The notes beneath the pieces are model-generated. The model was not told the origin of the DNA and made no database searches. It saw only the letters and a program-made list of their open reading frames with translations. DNA of 64,000 nt, from contig NZ_JACVHF010000006.1 of assembly GCF_014502795.1 (NCBI RefSeq), positions 62,001-126,000 on the forward strand. The letters run 5' to 3'. Positions 1 to 8,700 of this stretch are shown here, in pieces. The position numbers and the translations under genes were made by a program. The DNA is from Heliobacterium chlorum (GTDB lineage: Bacteria > Bacillota > Desulfitobacteriia > Heliobacteriales > Heliobacteriaceae). Numbering within the stretch: position 1 is the first letter of the stretch; every line of letters begins with the position of its first letter.

Positions 1-990
1 CGATATCAGGATGAGAATAAAGACGCTCTGGGCGGTGGAAAGACTGGTCAACACGACCGCGGTGACCCCTAAGACGGTATTGATGCCGTAGATGATCATC
101 ACCGTCTGGGGATGGCTAAAGCCTAAGGCCAACAACCGGTGATGCAAGTGATCCTTATCGGCCTGAAAAATAGGTTGTCCCTTCTGATACCGGCGAAATA
201 TGGCGAACCCGGTATCGAGAATCGGAATGCCGACGATCAAAATCGGGATAAATACCGAAATAACCGTAGCCACTTTCGCTAAGCCAAGAATGGACAAGCA
301 GGCCAAGGCAAAGCCTAAAAACATAGCCCCGGCATCACCCATAAATATGCGGGCGGGGTGAAAATTATATTTCAGAAATCCTACGGAAGAAGCTGCAAGA
401 ATCAGTGCCAGATAAGCGACTAAAATTTGCCCTTGCGTCCAAGCGACCACAGCTAGCGTCACCGAGGCAATCGAGGCAATCCCCGCGGCAAGCCCGTCCA
501 GACCGTCAATCAGGTTGACCGCATTGGTGACGCCAATAATCCAGATGACTGTAATGGGCGCCTTCAGCCAACCCAGGTCGACCACATCCGGTCCAAACAA
601 AGGCCCGAAAAAGGGGTTGGTCACAAACTCGACAGACAGTCCAAAAGGTATGACCGCACTTGCCGCCAAAATCTGTCCGACCAGCTTCCACTTGGGCGAC
701 AAATCTCGCGCATCGTCGATCACCCCGACGAGAGTAATGATGAATCCGCCAATCAACAACCCGACGATTTCCGAACGTAAAAAGTCGGAATCCTGAAAGC
801 TCATGACGGCGATAGCGGCAGCAAAACCGCCATAGATCGCCACACCGCCCAGATAGGGCATGGGCTCCCGGTGAACCTTGCGTCCGGAGGGCATATCGAC
901 GATGCCAAGGCGTAAGGCCAGTCGGCGGACCAGAGGGGTTAGTACGAGGGCGAATAGAAACGCAGCACAGGCTGCCAGGGCCATCGACAC
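1..990 (-). CDS. tagO: Undecaprenyl-phosphate GlcNAc-1-phosphate transferase (WecA/TagO/MraY family), 3' end cut
   Basis: The protein is a polytopic membrane enzyme of the MraY/WecA superfamily. It would transfer GlcNAc-1-phosphate from UDP-GlcNAc to undecaprenyl phosphate, the first step of wall teichoic acid or secondary wall polymer synthesis. The 330 visible residues show the family landmarks in order: KVHREPMPYLGG near residue 35, the Asp-rich NLIDGLDGLA, FMGDAGAMFLGF, and DKDHLHHRLLALG. The HLHHR motif points to the WecA/TagO branch rather than MraY. I chose the GTG at 990-988 because AAGGAGG (998-1004) lies 8 nt upstream; an in-frame ATG two codons later is the alternative. The C-terminus runs off the window. 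The gene follows fabZ on the same strand. With mnaA and tagA elsewhere in the window it suggests a GlcNAc-ManNAc linkage unit (inference). Confidence 0.92.
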   Translation of the reverse strand, partial: MSMALAACAAFLFALVLTPLVRRLALRLGIVDMPSGRKVHREPMPYLGGVAIYGGFAAAIAVMSFQDSDFLRSEIVGLLIGGFIITLVGVIDDARDLSPKWKLVGQILAASAVIPFGLSVEFVTNPFFGPLFGPDVVDLGWLKAPITVIWIIGVTNAVNLIDGLDGLAAGIASIASVTLAVVAWTQGQILVAYLALILAASSVGFLKYNFHPARIFMGDAGAMFLGFALACLSILGLAKVATVISVFIPILIVGIPILDTGFAIFRRYQKGQPIFQADKDHLHHRLLALGFSHPQTVMIIYGINTVLGVTAVVLTSLSTAQSVFILILIS

Positions 991-1109
991 CCAGGTCGCC
1001 TCCTTCAAACTAAATCGACATATACAACTGTTATTTTACTCCACGTCTCAGGTGAATACAACGGGGACCTTCGTCCCGGCAGCAATGTTAACAAATGTAT
1101 TACGAAATT

Positions 1110-1550
1110 TTACTTGGCGATCGCAAAGGTCAGTTCCGCTTCACAAGCCAACTGAGCGTCCACATAAGCCTTGCCGACGCCTTTGCCGATGCTCTTGCGA
1201 AGGGCCGTCAACTCCACCTCAAGACGGAGCGTATCCCCGGGCACCACTTGACGGCGGAAGCGAACTCCATCTACCGCAGCGAACAAGGCAATGCGCCCCT
1301 CATACTCGGGCATCTTCAAGAGGGCAACTGCCCCGGTCTGGGCCATCGCTTCGAGGATCAGCACGCCGGGCATCACCGGATGGCCCGGGAAGTGGCCTTG
1401 GAAAAAAGGCTCGTTGATCGTCACATTTTTCAGCGCAACGGCTGATTTTCCCACTTCCAGTTCCGTCACCTTATCGATGAGTAAAAAAGGAGGTCTATGG
1501 GGTAGAATCCCCTGAATATCTTGGGCCGATAAATTCACATTTTCCCTCAT
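1110..1550 (-). CDS. fabZ: (3R)-hydroxyacyl-ACP dehydratase FabZ
   Basis: This is a 146-residue cytosolic hot-dog-fold dehydratase of type II fatty acid synthesis. It converts (3R)-hydroxyacyl-ACP to trans-2-enoyl-ACP. The family opening [13 protein letters not shown] is at residues 17-28. The catalytic His53 and Glu67 lie in [19 protein letters not shown], matching the usual spacing. Length is normal for FabZ. The ATG at 1550 has a modest Shine-Dalgarno (AAAGGAAG) about 10 nt upstream. In Bacillus subtilis fabZ (ywpB) sits directly beside flhP; here flhP is about 43 kb away across the surface-gene region. Confidence 0.95.
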   Translation of the reverse strand: MRENVNLSAQDIQGILPHRPPFLLIDKVTELEVGKSAVALKNVTINEPFFQGHFPGHPVMPGVLILEAMAQTGAVALLKMPEYEGRIALFAAVDGVRFRRQVVPGDTLRLEVELTALRKSIGKGVGKAYVDAQLACEAELTFAIAK

Positions 1551-1674
1551 GGGTATAAATCTTCCTTTCCCTTTTTATTGTGTCCTGAAAAAAAGGAACG
1601 GGACCCCTCATGTCGAAACAACTATCTTTTAGGGACCCATCCCAATTACAACAGTCGAGGAGGCTTTTCATCCC

Positions 1675-2169
1675 GTGAAACTAGTCGACGAAAAAGGACG
1701 ACTCTTCGGTATCGTCAACCCGCTGGATCTTGTCATTCTACTGGCGGTCCTCTTGCTAGTCACCGGACTAGCGACGAAAACCAAGACCATCGTTCAAGCG
1801 AAAGAAACAGAAGTGCAGTTTGAGGCCATCTTCAAACGGGTCGCGCCGGAAGTGGCGGCAAACTTGAATGCGAACGAACCCCTGTTAGCGGCAGGTGCAC
1901 TGGTGGATCCGAAAGATGCTCACGTCGACTCCATCCGCGTCGTCCCCACCCGCTCATCCCAACCGAACGCCCAAGGCCAACTGGTCCTTACCGATGATCC
2001 TTATCTCAAAGATGTATATGTAACCGTACGCGGCATATCCCGCTCGGCTACCGATGACTTAAAAGTGGCTGCCCAAGAAATCAAGTCAGGAAAAGAGTAT
2101 TACTATAAAACGCAGCGGGTTCAGTTGCTGGGCACCGTCGGCGGCGTTACGGTACTGAACGGAAAGTAA
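1675..2169 (+). CDS. DUF4330 family membrane-anchored protein
   Basis: This 164-residue protein has a short cytosolic N-terminus (KLVDEKGRLFGIVNPLDL), one transmembrane helix at about residues 20-36 (LVILLAVLLLVTGLA), and an extracytoplasmic remainder. The layout and the GRLFGIVNPLDL motif match DUF4330 proteins, which have no established biochemical role and are often found beside exopolysaccharide or wall-glycan genes. The GTG start at 1675 follows a good ribosome site, GAGGAGG, at 1657-1663. It is divergent from fabZ and convergent with the glycosyltransferase at 2289-3530. I infer a link to surface polysaccharide work only from context. Confidence 0.75.
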   Translation: MKLVDEKGRLFGIVNPLDLVILLAVLLLVTGLATKTKTIVQAKETEVQFEAIFKRVAPEVAANLNANEPLLAAGALVDPKDAHVDSIRVVPTRSSQPNAQGQLVLTDDPYLKDVYVTVRGISRSATDDLKVAAQEIKSGKEYYYKTQRVQLLGTVGGVTVLNGK

Positions 2170-2192
2170 GTGTTCACAGCCACTGTCTTTAG

Positions 2193-2263
2193 TATTTCGC
2201 CGTTAACTATTTCGCCGAAACTTTCCCCGTGACTATCTCAACGTTTACAATTTCACCGTTTAC
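2193..2263. repeat. Five degenerate tandem copies of a 12-15 nt unit
   Basis: Between the convergent 3' ends of the DUF4330 gene and the glycosyltransferase lie five head-to-tail units: TATTTCGCCGTTAAC, TATTTCGCCGAAAC, TTTCCCCGTGAC, TATCTCAACGTTTAC and AATTTCACCGTTTAC. They share a TATTTCxCCGTTTAC-like pattern. No hairpin and no coding frame were seen. Function unknown. Confidence 0.6.
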
Positions 2264-2288
2264 TCCGAAAACCTTGTCCCTCTTCATG

Positions 2289-3530
2289 TCACTTCTCACC
2301 CAGCTTTTGTTGAATCTCCTGCAGCATCGGTTCGAGCCGGGCGTCCCAGGAATGGTGTTCTGCCAAAGCCAATCGTTCGGCCCGCTTTTCCGGCGAATCA
2401 GTGGCTAAGGCATTCCGAACGGCTTCAATAAAAGACTCTTCGTCTTTTGCCACGGAAACCACTGGCGCAAATGGTGTCACTTCCGGCAAAGCCGTCGATA
2501 CGACCGGTTTTCCGGCAGCCAGATACTCGTAGACTTTCACGGGATTGACGCTGAGCGTTAGTTCATTGATGCGAAAGGGAGACAGGCAAACCTCAAAGTG
2601 TCGAATATAGTCCGGAAGAGAGCCGTAGGGTTTTCGGCCCAGCAAAAAAACATTGGGCAGACTCTTTAAGGCTTGCACATCGGTCTCCACCGGCCCGATT
2701 AAGACTAGGGCGCTCTCTTTTTGACCCGCAGCCAAACGGGCGAGCAGGCTTACGTCGATCCAGTCGCCGATCCCCCCGACAAAGCCGATCAAATGTCGAA
2801 AACCGGACGGGAGATCGGAAGGTGTGCAGATATCGGTCGCTTCAGCATCGGGCTTCCCGGTGCTGAGCTTGCCATCGCTAAGGATACCAGCGACGGATTG
2901 TTCGCCATTTGCAGTTTCGCATCGTCCATAGGCCTGGCGGAAATGCTCCACATCAGCTGCATTCGGAACGAGCGTCACATCCTCCCGAACGCGGCGCATC
3001 TTATCACGAAGCGTCATCGCCGAAGCGAATACAGCATCTGCCTCGCGGGCCAGCTCGTTCTCCATGTCGACCATCACCGCCGGATCGATGAACCCGGAAA
3101 ATGCGGCGTGGTCATCGACACAATCGTAGACCACTCCTTGCCAGGGGAAGCCTGTTGAGAGAAGGTCACAAGATCCGGGAAGATAGGTCCAGAGCAAAGG
3201 CTTGTCCCAACGAAGTTGTTTCAGCGCTTTCCGCAAGGAAGAACCCAATCGCCGCTGGTTCATCCGGTTGATGCTGCGCCGCATTCCATGAAAGGGAAAA
3301 AAGACGGGCGGCTGATATAGCCAGATTCTCCCGGCATCCACTTCTTGCAACTGGTCGACCTCTTGCCAACGAGTCTTCCACAGGGCCGGATTTTTTAATG
3401 GCGCCAGGTAGGTGATGGGCGGATCGACATAGAGTATCCGGTGCCCTTGCCGGGCGAGCCGAACCATAAACTGCTGCGCCCGTGCCCAGATGCCATGCCA
3501 CTCAGCAGCGCCAATACAGACAATATCCAC
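2289..3530 (-). CDS. Glycosyltransferase, GT-B fold (GT4/TuaH-like)
   Basis: This 413-residue GT-B glycosyltransferase probably adds a sugar to a surface polysaccharide on the cytoplasmic face. The N-terminus (CIGAAEWHGIWARAQQFMVRLA, with YVDPP soon after) resembles the teichuronic-acid glycosyltransferase group that includes TuaH. The C-terminal donor domain contains IGFVGGIGDWID, LIGPVE and the SVNPVKVYEYLAAGKPVV motif with the usual donor-binding Glu. A hydrophilic, probably unstructured stretch at about residues 203-240 separates the two Rossmann domains. The GTG start at 3530 has AAAGGATGG upstream, and a consensus-like promoter lies just before it. It is divergent from the O-antigen-ligase-like gene. 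Acceptor and donor sugars cannot be read from the sequence. Confidence 0.8.
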   Translation of the reverse strand: MDIVCIGAAEWHGIWARAQQFMVRLARQGHRILYVDPPITYLAPLKNPALWKTRWQEVDQLQEVDAGRIWLYQPPVFFPFHGMRRSINRMNQRRLGSSLRKALKQLRWDKPLLWTYLPGSCDLLSTGFPWQGVVYDCVDDHAAFSGFIDPAVMVDMENELAREADAVFASAMTLRDKMRRVREDVTLVPNAADVEHFRQAYGRCETANGEQSVAGILSDGKLSTGKPDAEATDICTPSDLPSGFRHLIGFVGGIGDWIDVSLLARLAAGQKESALVLIGPVETDVQALKSLPNVFLLGRKPYGSLPDYIRHFEVCLSPFRINELTLSVNPVKVYEYLAAGKPVVSTALPEVTPFAPVVSVAKDEESFIEAVRNALATDSPEKRAERLALAEHHSWDARLEPMLQEIQQKLGEK

Positions 3531-3566
3531 GTACGTCCATCCTTTACGTGTATTCCCTATTGTTAG

Positions 3567-3595
3567 ATTATACGCGATGGTCTACCCCTTGTCAT
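3567..3595 (-). promoter_or_regulatory. Sigma-A-type promoter for the 2289-3530 glycosyltransferase
   Basis: On the minus strand, -35 ATGACA (3595-3590), a 17-nt spacer and a perfect -10 TATAAT (3572-3567) precede the GTG start at 3530 by about 37 nt. The hexamers match the vegetative consensus at 11 of 12 positions. Confidence 0.75.
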
Positions 3596-3647
3596 ATTCG
3601 CAAGGAATGTACGCGTTTAGAAGGGCTCGCAAAAGGTAGCCCTGGAG

Positions 3648-5618
3648 GTGAATCCCCTGAATACCATTCAAACCCTTAATCGAATAATTGTCAACAGTCT
3701 GGTCGTTCGAGCCGGACTTTGGCTTTATCAACTCGTCCTTCGTTTGGAACCCCTTTGGTTGTACAGCCGCTTTTACGAAGTGATGGATCGTGGGATTACC
3801 CTGGCAGGCAAAAGCGCCTTCGGCCAATTTTTCGGCGCCGATCCCCTCGTGCGTCACGAAAGGCAGCTTCGATCCTCGTGGATGATCGGCCTATGGCGAA
3901 AAGTCACCGGCCCGGTTCAGTCGCTCCGGCTCACCCTCATCGACCGGCTTCACCGTATCGCAAAGGGCAGCTTCATCGGTGACATCCTCGCCCATATGGC
4001 TGTTCCGGAAGGTTGGCAGTTAGGCGGCTTAGCCAAAGCCGGTTTAGCCTTTTTGCCTGGGTTCATCCTATCCTACAGCTTGTTCAAAGGGACAAACCAA
4101 ATTGTCGCCCTATCCCTACTGGTGCTGTCCGCTCTCTTCAACTGGCGCCGTTCGGAAACGACCGTGACCGAAATCTGGTATGATTCGTGGCTCGGAAAAG
4201 CGGTTACATCTCTGATTCCGGAGGATATTGCCCCGCGGAATAGGGAAAACATCATCGCCCCTGCTTTGACGGGGGGTTCGGCCATCGGCATGTACACGGC
4301 ACTCTTTGGTTTCGGAGTCCTTTTACCTTTTTTGTGGACAAAAACAGGGAATCCCCTTGTTCTCGCCCTCCCGGTTGCCCTATTCGGCCTGCAACTCATT
4401 CTTCTTCGGCCTTCGAGTGCCTTATGGATCGTCACCGCCTATACGGCAGTCGACTGGCTCCTTCGCTTAAAGACAGCCTCATTAGCCAACTGGTGGGACG
4501 AAATGCTCTTCGCATTGATGGTAGCCGCCATCGCCGCACACTGGTTGACCCGCCGCGATTTCCGCTGGCGCCTCCATCCCTCCTGTTTTACGGTGACCAC
4601 CTTTATCTCAGTCATGCTGTTCCTCTTCTTGATCGATCACTCCTATCCAAACATCTCTATACCGATAGACGGCCTGCGGGTTGTCATCCAGCATATTCTC
4701 TGGTTTTACGTGGCCGCCCAACTGGTTCGATCGCCGAAACAGGCGAGCCTCTTGCTCATCTTCTTTACCCTGATTGGTACGGCGATTGCCGCTTACGGCG
4801 TTTACCAGTATGTCACAGGTGCCCCTATGCCGGCCGGTTGGGTCGACCAGGCCGAAGATATCAAAACCCGGGCCTTTTCCATCGTCGGCAGCCCCAACAT
4901 TTTAGGAAGCTTTCTCGTACTCACCACGCCCATTGCCTTAAGCTTGGCCTACCGGGGAACGGCCTGGCAACGTCTCTTCTATCTGGCTTGCGCCGGTATC
5001 ATGGGCCTCGGGATGATCTTTAGCTTCTCCCGCGGCGCCTGGCTGGGACTCGCCATCGCGATCATACTCTTTAGTCTCCTACAGGACCGGAGACTGATTG
5101 CGCTCATGATTATTGGCGGTATCCTGCTTCCCATCGCTTCGCCTTCCGTTTCGGACCGGATTAGTTACTTACTGAGCCCAGAGTACTTCAAAAAATCGGC
5201 CACCGACGGCCGGCTCGAGCGGTGGGACCTCGCTTTAGACCAGTGGAAAGCTCATCCCGTTACCGGCGCCGGTTTTGGCCGCTTCGGCGGCGCCGCGGCG
5301 GAACGGCATAAAGATGAATTACCTCACCGCACGCTCTATACGGACAACTACTATATGAAAACAGCAGCCGAAACGGGCACGGTCGGTCTCATCGCCTTTA
5401 TCACCCTGATGATCGCGGCTATCCGAACAGCCATCGGATCCGCTCTGCATACTCCTCGAAACTACCGTGCCCTGGCCACCGGGGTCGCCTGCGGACTCGT
5501 TGGGGTCGCGCTGCATAATGCGGTGGAGAATGTCTTTGAAGTGCCGCTGATGGTGGTATCTTTCTGGATATGTGTGGCGCTTGTGTGGGCTTTACGAAGG
5601 CAACAGCCAATCAGTTAA
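3648..5618 (+). CDS. O-antigen ligase / polysaccharide polymerase family protein (WaaL/Wzy-like)
   Basis: This is a roughly 656-residue integral membrane protein with about a dozen hydrophobic segments. It carries the Wzy_C/O-antigen-ligase signature in its second half: FSFSRGAWLGLAIAI, then the extracytoplasmic loop RLERWDLALDQWKAHPVTGAGFGRFGG, and the late helix HNAVENVFEVPLMVV. Family members ligate or polymerise undecaprenyl-linked glycans outside the membrane. It is longer than typical members, with an extra N-terminal region of over 200 residues. The start is uncertain. The GTG at 3648 lies inside the best ribosome site (GGAGGTG, 3644-3650), which is spaced ideally (6 nt) for an in-frame CTG at 3657. 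A weaker AAAAGG at 3631-3636 could serve the GTG. With the neighbouring glycosyltransferase it probably belongs to a surface-polysaccharide set. Confidence 0.85.
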   Translation: MNPLNTIQTLNRIIVNSLVVRAGLWLYQLVLRLEPLWLYSRFYEVMDRGITLAGKSAFGQFFGADPLVRHERQLRSSWMIGLWRKVTGPVQSLRLTLIDRLHRIAKGSFIGDILAHMAVPEGWQLGGLAKAGLAFLPGFILSYSLFKGTNQIVALSLLVLSALFNWRRSETTVTEIWYDSWLGKAVTSLIPEDIAPRNRENIIAPALTGGSAIGMYTALFGFGVLLPFLWTKTGNPLVLALPVALFGLQLILLRPSSALWIVTAYTAVDWLLRLKTASLANWWDEMLFALMVAAIAAHWLTRRDFRWRLHPSCFTVTTFISVMLFLFLIDHSYPNISIPIDGLRVVIQHILWFYVAAQLVRSPKQASLLLIFFTLIGTAIAAYGVYQYVTGAPMPAGWVDQAEDIKTRAFSIVGSPNILGSFLVLTTPIALSLAYRGTAWQRLFYLACAGIMGLGMIFSFSRGAWLGLAIAIILFSLLQDRRLIALMIIGGILLPIASPSVSDRISYLLSPEYFKKSATDGRLERWDLALDQWKAHPVTGAGFGRFGGAAAERHKDELPHRTLYTDNYYMKTAAETGTVGLIAFITLMIAAIRTAIGSALHTPRNYRALATGVACGLVGVALHNAVENVFEVPLMVVSFWICVALVWALRRQQPIS

Positions 5619-5657
5619 TCAGAGCAGAACTTTATATACCTGTTTCTCCTTATATAC

Positions 5658-5702
5658 GAAACAGCCCAAGGTCTCAACTATAGGAAGACCTTGGGCTGTT
5701 TC
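5658..5702. terminator. Strong bidirectional terminator
   Basis: A perfect 17-bp inverted repeat (arms 5658-5674 and 5686-5702; core AAACAGCCCAAGGTCT) with an 11-nt loop lies between the convergent O-antigen-ligase-like gene and the large subtilase gene. T-rich ends on both strands suit termination in both directions. Confidence 0.85.
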
Positions 5703-5740
5703 TATTGGTAATGTAACCTCATGTTTCAGAACTTAAGCGT

Positions 5741-8700
5741 TTACGGATTTACCGTAGTCGATTGTATATCAGAACTTGCTGTTTGCGAGTTAGACGATGG
5801 CGTCTGTGTATCAGAGCTTGGCGTTTGTGGCTCAGGGGTGGGAGCTTGTGCATCGGGATTTAACGTTTGTGGATTTGTGGCTGGGGCTTCTACGTCAGAG
5901 CTTGGCGTTTGTGGATCTGCGGCAGGAGTTTGTGTGTTGGAGTTTGGTGTTTGTGGATTTGAGGACGGAGCTTGTGTGTTAGAGCTCGATGTTTGTGGAT
6001 TAGAGGATTGTTCTTGTGTGCTAGAGCTTGGGGTCACAGGCGTTTGAGTATTATTTTGATTGTTTTGTTGTGAAGCCTCTTGTTGGTTGCCTTGCTCAAT
6101 TTTGGTCTTATCGGTAGGTGTTTCGGGAGTTTGAACCGTTTCAAGGTTTGTAAGCTGTTCGATTTTCTGTTGTTTAAGATTTGTTTTTTGGGCAACTGAG
6201 AGATCGGTAATTACGTCAAAAGCATCTAGATTAATATAGGAGTTAGTCGAAGATGCGTTTTTCGTTCCATTTCTTACGATTTTTATCGTATGTGAAGTGT
6301 TTGGTAAACTTAGATTCTCATATAAGGTCTGTTGATAGGCTGCAGTTGAAGAATACAAATCGACGTTAGAAGCTACTTTCGTACCGTCGATGTAGACATC
6401 AGCATAGCCCATAGTATTGTTCTTATACCCGATCCAGCGAATACCCGTTCCCGTGAATGTGTACTGAGCATATGCACCGGTAGTTGTAGCGTATTTTGCT
6501 GAACTTCCGCTGTAACTAGTGCCGGTCACTGCAGTCCATGTACCGCTGATAGTTGCTGCCGATTCTTCAACCCTTTTAATCGTTGGCGCCTTATAGGTAT
6601 ACGTTCGGGTGACATGTTGTGATGTATTCCCTTTTGCGTCAACGGCATAAAGATCAACGGTGGTGACGGAGCCATCGACTGCACCCTCATTTTTCAGATT
6701 GACAATCGTCGAGAAATTAAACGTGTTTGTCGTGTTTGCGTTCGGAATCTCGATGTTCTTGGTTACTGTTCCGCTTTGCGTATTAAACGAGCAAGCGACC
6801 TTCACGGAACTAACAACCTTATTATCGTTCGCCGTTCCGCTAATCGTTAGCTGACCTCCAACGGTTGCTCCGTTTGCGGGGGATACTGTGGAAATGACCG
6901 GGGGTAGATTATCCAGGATATCCACAGCCAGATCATAGGGAGTTCCCCCAAAGCTGTAAGAACCGTTTACATCGAGATAGTAAACACCGGTTGTGGGGAC
7001 CGTATAGGAGAAGCTAATACTTTGCGTATCATAATCACCATAAGCACCGGCCACGTTCGGGATATAACCTGGGAGTTCAGGGTTTACGGTCGTTGATTGC
7101 GGTGGGAACAGATAGAGGCCCATCGTATGATCTGGGTTTTTCGTGCAAGTTGACATCTGGGCATTAATCGTATCTCCAGCACTAAGGGATATCGCGTAGA
7201 CATCATCCGCATCAAGCTTATCTACCATATCGCTAGCCTTATTATTTTGCAGGGGTACTCCGGGAATATCGTCATCATAAACCGTCGGTTTGGAGTTTAC
7301 CGTCAGCGTATAATTGCCGGAACCAGAAAATCCGACAACCCAAATATAGTACTTTCCAGATTGGTTGACCGGGTAAGAGAAGTATTCTTCCGATCCAAAG
7401 GTGCCTCCCGAACGAAGGATATTGTCATTGAATACGTCTTTTGCATCAGGACCGAATAGGGCGAGGTCAAAATCAGTACCGTCTGCACCTTTGAGGCCGA
7501 AGCTGTAGGTTTTATTGGCGTCTAAATCGATGCTCCAGACATCGGAAAAGTCTGTCGAGTTAAAATTTACGTCGTCCAAATAACCGGTCACTGAACTGGT
7601 TTTCATGGGGAATCCAGGAATGTTATCATCGCAGGCAAATTCGAAGGGCTTAGACTTATCCGATTCATTTTTACTGTAATCTACTGCGGATACGGCGTAC
7701 TCGTACACGTTTCCGGGAACGGCTTTAGCGTCGTAGAAGTACGTATCCACCACAGGTACCGTCGTAAGTTTGGCGAAGTTCGTCTCACCTTTCAATCTCC
7801 GATATACATGGAATCCCTGCAGGTCTTCGATGTTACTTGCCGTCCAATAGACTCCCGCAGCATGCATAAAGGGCTCATAAAAGACCGTTTCCATCGTCGG
7901 TGCCGAAGGTGGAACGTTATCCCACGAGGCGACAAGTGCGTCAATGTTGATGTTGGTACCACTCTTCCGTCCCGACGGATCGCACTTACCGGTCCATTCG
8001 ATTTTTACATTGTGCTTTCCTGGACGGGTCGCATATTGGAAAACTTTCTGTTGAGTAGCTGTTGTTGAACTGTATAGCGAAGGGGAACCCACCAATTTGC
8101 CATCCAGGTAGACGTTGGCAATACCCTGGTTCGAATTCTTCATTCCAATCCATTCAAAACGGCTGCCTACAAAGGTTAGCTCTACACTTCCACGTGCGTT
8201 AATTTGTTTGGCTGTGCCGTTGGAATAGGCTCCGGACAGATTCGCCCAAGGTCCGCTATATTGAAGCTGACTACTCGTGTCCTCATATACGCCTGGACCA
8301 TTTCCGGTATACAAATAGTAAGAACCGGTTCCTTTATAGGTGTAAACATCAATATAGTAAACACCTGACTCGGGGGCCGTATACTTGATTGATTCCTCGG
8401 AGGAAGCTACGTTCTCAGAGAAGGCCAGCATGCCTTCACTGTTATTGACTGTCGTTGCGTAGGGCGAATAGAGATACAGGTCGAAGTCTGTACCTGATTG
8501 ACCGCTTAAGTTAATTGAAAAAGGCTGCCCTTGTTCGAGATAGACGGAATATACGTCATCGGTGTCACTTTGTTCTGTCAGATTTTCTTCAACAAAAGCA
8601 TCTTTAAAGGGGACTCCAGGAATATCATTATCGCTGATTGGGCCTGAGTTTGTGAGTGCGTTATAAGCGTTAATCATCCGACCGCTGCCGACATAACCTT

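Noticed and set aside
1063-1077. Small GGGAC/GTCCC hairpin after fabZ as a terminator
   Set aside because: The stem is short and the minus-strand continuation (GTTGTATTC) has no T-run.
5721-6047. Cys/Gly/Val-rich repetitive plus-strand frame that looks like a small cysteine-rich protein
   Set aside because: It is the reverse reading of the QTP repeat tail of the subtilase gene; no ribosome site.
5780-6060. Possible CRISPR-like array because of regular repeated words
   Set aside because: There are no constant repeats separated by unique spacers; it is an in-frame coding minisatellite, and no cas genes are present.
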